In this document: one piece after another, positions 58,830 through 64,000 of the stretch | How the letters are laid out: each line of letters begins with the position of its first letter | How positions within the stretch are numbered: the stretch's first letter is position 1 | Virus record (IMG/VR): IMGVR_UViG_3300035684_000001 | Location: 1-64,000 of that record | Reading direction: 5' to 3' (one strand) | Length of the DNA: 64,000 bases | From: a virus | The notes under the pieces: generated by a model | Seen by the model: the letters and a program-made list of their open reading frames with translations, nothing else | The model's database searches: none | Told to the model about the DNA's origin: nothing | Made by a program: the position numbers and the translations under genes

Positions 58830-58924
58830 TGTTTTCGTGTTGTAAATCTATAGTTAATTTTAACACAAAAAGGCTACAGATCAAACTAATTTCTCTGCAC
58901 TGTTTTACAACTCGGTTCACATAG

Positions 58925-61666
58925 TTAACGTTGATTATTTACGGAGTCAATATTACCTTGATGCGCTCGAAGGATAGCGATCGTCAGTTCAAGATTATTT
59001 CGTGTCGATTCCAGTACCTCTATTTTAGATTGCAATTCAGAGATTGTATTGGCTTGTGCAAGTAAACTCACGCTTAGAGTACGAATTATCTCAACCAAAA
59101 CATCTTGAGAATTTTCAGAAGACTTTACCGAGCGATCAACCCACAAAACCCAAGTGTCCTTGTTTAGATCCCAGCACTCAATCCGATCGCCGATCGCCCG
59201 ACAAAGTACATTTGGTTCGGTAACTTGAGTATTTGTTGGGGCAGGTGTTGGAATTGGAACGGGATTGGGATTGGGAACAGGCTCGGGGGTCGGGTTTGGA
59301 GTAGGCTCGGGAGTTAGAATTTCGTAAATCGTCAAACTGATAGCATTTGAAATCAGTCCGCTAGTATTTTGTACGGAGACAGACACAGAACCCAAGAGTG
59401 GCGGAACTTCTACTGAGAGTTGAGTAGCGCTTTGGACGATCGCCCCTACACCAAGAACATCCCCAAATTTAACTACTGTACCACTAGCGAAGTTGCTACC
59501 GTTCAAAGTAATTGTTTGACCTACGATCGCCCGTGCTGGAGAAATTGAAACAATACTAGGAGGGGCAGTCGGTGGTGTGACGGGATCGACTGCGGGCGAT
59601 CGGGGGGTGGTTCCAATTTCAAACCAATCATCATTTGAGTTTACTCTTGCTAAAATTTGCTGAGAAGAACCTGTATTTGCAAAATTTTCAACCAAAAATT
59701 CTTTATCTCCCAATCTCGAAGCTTCTATTTCACCAACACGCAAGGAAAATTCCATACCAGGTTTCCGACCAAGAGGAAGATTAGAAAGAGTGATTTTTAT
59801 AGAAGCGGTAATTGCCGCAATAACAGTCTGAATCTGAAATAAATCTTTTTTTCGCAATACAGCTCCAACGAGCGATCGATTTCCTTCCCATGCCCCAATA
59901 TTGGGAGGAATGGTTGACGTGATACCTTCAATAACTATACCTGCTTGCTCAAGTAGAGATCCTTGTTCCAAAGAATAATCAGAATTGAATTTGGAATCTT
60001 GCACTGCAATATTGTCTGGCAAACTAATTTCTTTGAACGCATTTTGGCGACATTCTATGTCAGGATGTAGACGAGTGCCTTGACCAAATTTAATTGCATA
60101 ATTGTTGATATACTTACACCCGGGATACCTATTTCGCATCCACCAACCAATAGAAGCGTCAAAAGTATTATTAAAAAATGAAATATTTTGAAGGTTTCCA
60201 CAAATATTTAACCCAAGAGAAGTTACTCTGGTAATTATATTGTGATGAAAAACAATCTGAGCTGTAGTGTCTTCAAAATAAATTCCACCAGTTCCATAGA
60301 ATTCTTTAGAGTTGTCACCCAATCCTAGACCATCATGCAAATAGTTATTAAAAACTTCCGCTGAAGTTCCTACTGCTGTTCTGGCAACAAGTAAAAGCCC
60401 TCCATCGGTAAAAGTTAAACCTCCATATCCAATGTCGTTGTTGTATACTTTTAGTCCAGTTATATCATTACTTAGTTTTAAGTTTCCATACGGACAATAC
60501 CATACGGTATTTTGTGAAAAACGAGACTCCGCCCCACCAAAATTTACATTTTCAGCATTAATTATTGTGCAATTTTCAACAATTGTACTCTCGTTCCCTG
60601 CTGGAAACAGAAAAGGTCCCATTGAATCTGTAAAGTCACAATCGGAAATCCTTAACCCACTTTTGTTATTGTACAAAGCTGGGTTAATCCATCCCCATGT
60701 GGTTGCATAAAAAATACGATGTGAGTACCACTTAAAAGTGCAATTTTCAAAAACCATACCGGAAGCATTAGTGATATTTGCGCTAGCCCCAATAAAATTT
60801 AAATTTTTAAGCTGGTAATAATTTCTAGACCAAAAATCAATTAATTTTTGTGTTTGCTTTGCTTCTACGATTGAATTAATAGGATTGCTACTATCTGGTA
60901 GCCAAGCGTAAATCGTATTAGAATTAGGTTCTCGCCACCAACTACCTGGGTAAGAAAGAAATTGTTGATGACCAAACAAAAAATAAAGACTGCGATCGTC
61001 AGGCTTGTAAAAAGATTCGTTACCAGGAGACTTAGCCATAAACGTTAGCTTGTCGCCATCATTTGCAATTACTTTCCCGGACAGGAGACTCCATCTAGCT
61101 CCAAGTAAAATAGTGATGTAACTACCTACCAAAGAGTTAGGCGAAAAAATGAGTAATTTGCTATCTGTGATCTCTGCTGTTACATCAGCATTTTTTACGC
61201 TTGGATCGGAGATCCATTCACCGTTATCTACGGTTGCCCATCCATTACAAGATTGTGGATATTCGTCAATCTTGGCTGGAGGCCAGCGGGCCTCGTTTAA
61301 AACAGTACCGTTACAAACAAGAAAATCTTCACCTGCGATAGCTGAAGATTCTCCACACAAAGTAAAAGGCATAGGAGCGCGGTAAATAGCCCGATCGCCA
61401 GTCACGTCGAAAGGCTCCCAGCCCAATAATTGCGTAAAAGCTGAAATATTTACGGTTTCCCCCGGATACGCTTCAATCACAATCGGATTGCTAGCTGTCG
61501 CCCTTCCTTCCGGGAACCAACCCCCTCTGTTCTTGTAGGTTCCGCCGCGCAGGATAACCCGATCGCCCGCAACCGCTTTATTTAAACCCTTGTCAAGAGT
61601 TTTAAGGGGACTGGCGATCGTCCCTAAGTTAGAATCGATTCCGTCTGGCGAGATATAGTAATCCAT
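58925..61666 (-). CDS. tail spike: right-handed beta-helix with IPT/TIG domain and coiled-coil end
   Basis: 913 residues. Starts DYYISPDGIDSNLGTIASPLKTLDKGL, the usual opening of secreted/phage right-handed beta-helix proteins. Repeated coils with VFENCTF, IVENCTII and ISFFNNTFD run to about residue 590. An IPT/TIG-type domain (SISPARAIVGQTITLNGSNF, VVKFGD) spans ~680-765. A Pro/Thr linker follows, then a trimerisation-like coiled coil (SVSLLAQANTISELQSKIEVLES). Fits a polysaccharide-binding or -cleaving tail spike acting on the host sheath. The C-terminal domain might instead serve as assembly chaperone. Confidence 0.7.
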   Translation of the reverse strand: MDYYISPDGIDSNLGTIASPLKTLDKGLNKAVAGDRVILRGGTYKNRGGWFPEGRATASNPIVIEAYPGETVNISAFTQLLGWEPFDVTGDRAIYRAPMPFTLCGESSAIAGEDFLVCNGTVLNEARWPPAKIDEYPQSCNGWATVDNGEWISDPSVKNADVTAEITDSKLLIFSPNSLVGSYITILLGARWSLLSGKVIANDGDKLTFMAKSPGNESFYKPDDRSLYFLFGHQQFLSYPGSWWREPNSNTIYAWLPDSSNPINSIVEAKQTQKLIDFWSRNYYQLKNLNFIGASANITNASGMVFENCTFKWYSHRIFYATTWGWINPALYNNKSGLRISDCDFTDSMGPFLFPAGNESTIVENCTIINAENVNFGGAESRFSQNTVWYCPYGNLKLSNDITGLKVYNNDIGYGGLTFTDGGLLLVARTAVGTSAEVFNNYLHDGLGLGDNSKEFYGTGGIYFEDTTAQIVFHHNIITRVTSLGLNICGNLQNISFFNNTFDASIGWWMRNRYPGCKYINNYAIKFGQGTRLHPDIECRQNAFKEISLPDNIAVQDSKFNSDYSLEQGSLLEQAGIVIEGITSTIPPNIGAWEGNRSLVGAVLRKKDLFQIQTVIAAITASIKITLSNLPLGRKPGMEFSLRVGEIEASRLGDKEFLVENFANTGSSQQILARVNSNDDWFEIGTTPRSPAVDPVTPPTAPPSIVSISPARAIVGQTITLNGSNFASGTVVKFGDVLGVGAIVQSATQLSVEVPPLLGSVSVSVQNTSGLISNAISLTIYEILTPEPTPNPTPEPVPNPNPVPIPTPAPTNTQVTEPNVLCRAIGDRIECWDLNKDTWVLWVDRSVKSSENSQDVLVEIIRTLSVSLLAQANTISELQSKIEVLESTRNNLELTIAILRAHQGNIDSVNNQR

Positions 61667-61721
61667 GATTAATACCGTAGCAAAGCTATTTTGCTCTTAA
61701 TATTATCACACTTTGCCGAAT

Positions 61722-61766
61722 ACACAAAAAAAGCCCTTCAGTAGTTAGCTGAGGGGCTTTTTGTGT
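61722..61766. terminator. bidirectional terminator
   Basis: ACACAAAAAAAGCCC-TTCAG pairs with CTGAGGGGCTTTTTGTGT; same sequence type as the terminators at 54281, 57405 and 58067. It lies between the tail spike start and the hypothetical gene at 61796. Confidence 0.8.
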
Positions 61767-61795
61767 ATTAGAGTGTTGGTGTCACTATTTAAGTT

Positions 61796-62431
61796 TTAGG
61801 CTGGTCCGTACTTGTCATGCCAACTGTCTCCTAATGAAGAGAAGTTATCGTTAGAACAACCTGTTTTAAAAGTTCCATTGCTGTGACAGGGCGATCGATC
61901 CTCGTAGATAAAAGAAGTAACTTCCACATACTGCGGAGTTACTTTGTAATGTTCTGCTTCGTAGTATTTGACCAGAAAATAGAAGTTTCCTAGTTCGTTG
62001 TCAAACCAGTTTACAATTTCTTGAGGTTTGCTTTCTCCGCGATCGAAAAAAACATAATCTGCTTCAAATTTTCCATTAGTATCGATTTCTGGATAATTAA
62101 TGGAAAAGTTTTTATTTGCTACTTGTTGAATTGCTTTCTCGCAGGTATGCCCAGAATATTGTTCGTCCCAATCTGGAAAACGAATTATTATTTTTTCGTC
62201 TCTTATTTTTACCATCCAAAAATTGTAACCATCTTTCATGGGTTTGTCTAAAGTTATACTATCTTTATCTATCCTACGTTGATTTTCTGCTTTTATCCAT
62301 TTTTTCTTTTTTTCTTCGTATCGATAAAGAATTTTGGTCTTATGCGTTGGAAACAAGTCGTACTCTTTTTGATAATTGCTAATCTTTTCCCAAAAAGGAT
62401 TTAGAAAACGTTGAGGATTAGGTTTTTTCAT
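61796..62431 (-). CDS. hypothetical protein
   Basis: 211 residues, aromatic-rich, with two cysteines near the end (DRSPCHSNGTFKTGC). No family recognised. Confidence 0.5.
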   Translation of the reverse strand: MKKPNPQRFLNPFWEKISNYQKEYDLFPTHKTKILYRYEEKKKKWIKAENQRRIDKDSITLDKPMKDGYNFWMVKIRDEKIIIRFPDWDEQYSGHTCEKAIQQVANKNFSINYPEIDTNGKFEADYVFFDRGESKPQEIVNWFDNELGNFYFLVKYYEAEHYKVTPQYVEVTSFIYEDRSPCHSNGTFKTGCSNDNFSSLGDSWHDKYGPA

Positions 62432-62466
62432 GATGTTATGCTTGCGTTTGTTACTTTATTGTAACG

Positions 62467-62508
62467 CAAAAGAGTGACGCAGATCGGTATTAATCTGCGC
62501 CACTCTTA
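62467..62508 (-). terminator. terminator of the helicase gene
   Basis: AAGAGTG-CGCAGAT pairs with ATCTGCG-CACTCTT (one mismatch), directly after the helicase stop at 62514. Confidence 0.65.
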
Positions 62509-62513
62509 ATTAA

Positions 62514-64000
62514 TTAGTCGCCAAAGAAGTCGCTATCATCGTCGAAATCATTGAGACTGGTACTAACAGGTTCTTCGGCGTCATCATCGAAAAAGTCACT
62601 GTCATCGTCAAAATCATTGCTAAAATCTTCGTCGTCATCGTCGTCGAAGAAATCGCTATCGTCATCAAAATCCTTGAATGTACAAAGATTTATTTCGTCA
62701 TTTGTGTCTTCACGATCGCCCGCAAAGACTTCTACATCTATTGAAGCCAACTTTGGAAGTACAGCTTCACAGGAAGACATAACCCGATCCACCCAGTTGG
62801 GCAATTGCTCTAGAAGTAGTTTTAATTCTTCTATCGTGTCACTGTCTACTCCCTCATAAGTGCAGGGAGAGTCGGTCTGCCAAAACTCATAAGTCTCAGT
62901 AGGTTCTGATTCTTTAGGCTCTGGTTCTTTTTGTGACTCTGCTGGAGAGTCTTGTTCTTGGGGAACTTCTTGAGGATTTAATTGCTCTTCGAGTTCCACT
63001 TGCTCATCTAAGAGTTGCTTTAGTTCTTCGGCTCCTACGAAAGGAGTCGATAGTGCATCCCCCAAAGATTTATAGTTGGCGCGAGCCAGTCTTAACTCCT
63101 CCGTGGATGAGTCGATTTCTTTTTGAATCACATTGCAAATACTCTCAATGTTTAAAGATTCTACAATCTTCGTTCTGTTACTTGAGGGAAGAATGTAGCT
63201 TCCTTTTCCGCCCAGAATTAAATTTATCGAGAGGGTTCGCGGACTTAGTTCTGCGCGTAGTTGGTAATCAGCAAACTTGCCGATAACAGGATTGAATTTG
63301 TTGACCGCCGCAGGATTGTCTTTAATATTTCGCAGGTTATTTAGTTTTTCTGCGATTATCTTGCCAATTTCCTCGGCATTTTTCTTATTGTTATCGATTT
63401 CTTGACCCACCAAGAACAATTTCGGTTCGGCAGTTTTGACTTGTGCCAAATCTGCCTGCATCTTTTCGATCGAATCGCATAGAAAATCTATCCTTTTTAC
63501 GGACCTATCTAAGGCTACAGTGTTTTGATAGCGTTGCTGCTCGTATCCTCTTTGCTGAATCAGCAAAGAATTTACGAGGCGATCAACATCTATTTTGCGC
63601 TTGATGCATTCGTCACCGCTGGCGATCGCCATCATCGTTGCAGCAGAAGCTACAAACGGGTCGATGTCGTCGCTGGCGTTACCGGGAGCTTCTCCCGACA
63701 TCAAGAATTGGAACGATTCTAATTTCTGAAGGATTACCCCCCAGATGTAGGAATCGAAACCGGGTTTACCTTCCACGCCTTGAGTAGCGTAGCGGAAAAT
63801 AAACACGTTGTCGAACAAGTTACCTTGACGCACGATGCGCCCAGATCGCTGTTCGATATCTGAAGGCCTCCAAGGACAATCCATGTCGTGAACGGCCAGC
63901 AGTCGAGATTGGATGTTGACTCCGGTTCCCAGTTTTTGAGTCGAACCCAAAATAACTCGGATTTCACCGGAATTAACTTTTCCCATCATTTTTTTACGAG
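62514..64000 (-). CDS. C-terminal part of a phage/plasmid SNF2-type helicase (DarB-like), with acidic DFDDDSDFF repeats
   Basis: The frame is open to the right edge, so the N-terminal part lies outside; an ATG at 63989 is internal. Visible are helicase motifs V/VI: VILGSTQKLGTGVNIQSRL, DMDCPWRPSDIEQRSGRIVRQGN, then a FRYATQG segment. Very large phage and plasmid proteins of this type join a methylase and a helicase and are linked to anti-restriction. A long coiled-coil region follows (~150-330). The C-terminus carries DFDDDSDFF three times within about 55 residues and ends SDFFGD. Confidence 0.8.
   Translation of the reverse strand, partial: RKKMMGKVNSGEIRVILGSTQKLGTGVNIQSRLLAVHDMDCPWRPSDIEQRSGRIVRQGNLFDNVFIFRYATQGVEGKPGFDSYIWGVILQKLESFQFLMSGEAPGNASDDIDPFVASAATMMAIASGDECIKRKIDVDRLVNSLLIQQRGYEQQRYQNTVALDRSVKRIDFLCDSIEKMQADLAQVKTAEPKLFLVGQEIDNNKKNAEEIGKIIAEKLNNLRNIKDNPAAVNKFNPVIGKFADYQLRAELSPRTLSINLILGGKGSYILPSSNRTKIVESLNIESICNVIQKEIDSSTEELRLARANYKSLGDALSTPFVGAEELKQLLDEQVELEEQLNPQEVPQEQDSPAESQKEPEPKESEPTETYEFWQTDSPCTYEGVDSDTIEELKLLLEQLPNWVDRVMSSCEAVLPKLASIDVEVFAGDREDTNDEINLCTFKDFDDDSDFFDDDDDEDFSNDFDDDSDFFDDDAEEPVSTSLNDFDDDSDFFGD

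Noticed and set aside
1-64000. HIP1 (GCGATCGC) repeats as a CRISPR array or transposon ends
   Set aside because: They are dispersed singly, without regular spacing or unique spacers. HIP1 over-representation is a general cyanobacterial feature.

Overview
The window is almost certainly from a filamentous cyanobacterium (Oscillatoria/Microcoleus-like). The octamer GCGATCGC (HIP1) and its shorter cores recur throughout, inside genes and in terminator hairpins. Several families are typically cyanobacterial: Uma2 nucleases, a cyAbrB-like regulator, and a TPR/STAND-type NTPase fragment. It is not ordinary chromosome. Contractile-tail phage genes (baseplate hub, a second tail protein, gp25/GPW, baseplate J, terminase large and small subunits, a beta-helix tail spike) are scattered over 57 kb among small unknown genes. 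I read it as part of a large temperate myovirus, phage-plasmid or degraded prophage. No integrase, capsid, portal, sheath or tape-measure gene is visible, and both window edges cut genes.

Layout. 0-4 kb: accessory genes, including an orphan Csx3-like protein with its own promoter and terminator, and a chimeric NTPase fragment joined across an IS200/IS605 end. 4-14.9 kb (mostly minus strand): baseplate hub with RlpA-like and M15-like domains, HicB-like and HigA-like orphan antitoxins, a degenerate AAA protein, an HNH homing endonuclease, a tail/baseplate protein, gp25 and a RusA resolvase. Four of these minus-strand genes have a terminator-like hairpin plus U-tract directly before the start codon. 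14.9-17.1 kb: small leftward operon of membrane and regulatory proteins, facing an operator/promoter at 17.13 kb.

17.2-28.2 kb (plus strand): tightly overlapping operon-like blocks of small membrane proteins, coiled-coil proteins and two P-loop ATPases, one membrane-anchored. The blocks are headed by two diverged copies of a ~150 bp control region carrying 14-bp-period CTGAACAAG iterons; the same motif appears inverted at the end of the module. It looks like a membrane DNA-translocation or plasmid-type module that I cannot assign to a known system. 28.2-31.3 kb: duplicated Uma2 genes, one with a nonsense codon, and an IS200/IS605 scar that beheads a small gene.

31.5-39.3 kb: baseplate J, an HNH endonuclease, terminase large subunit, two cargo genes inserted behind a duplicated terL start (one a defence-type AAA ATPase), and terminase small subunit. 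39.4-48.9 kb (minus strand): regulatory and metabolic operons with an XRE-ImmA/IrrE protein whose protease motif is lost, an adenine methyltransferase next to a dam-like fragment, a possible recombination directionality factor, a SAP-domain protein and an XRE repressor. 49-55 kb: small genes, a cyAbrB-like regulator and a winged-helix replication-type protein beside divergent promoters.

55.3-58.1 kb: a tRNA and tRNA-like segment, XRE regulators, a HigA antitoxin split onto opposite strands, and two tandem copies of an apparent small RNA. 58.1-64 kb: small genes, the tail spike, and the C-terminal part of a phage/plasmid SNF2-type helicase whose tail carries three DFDDDSDFF repeats.
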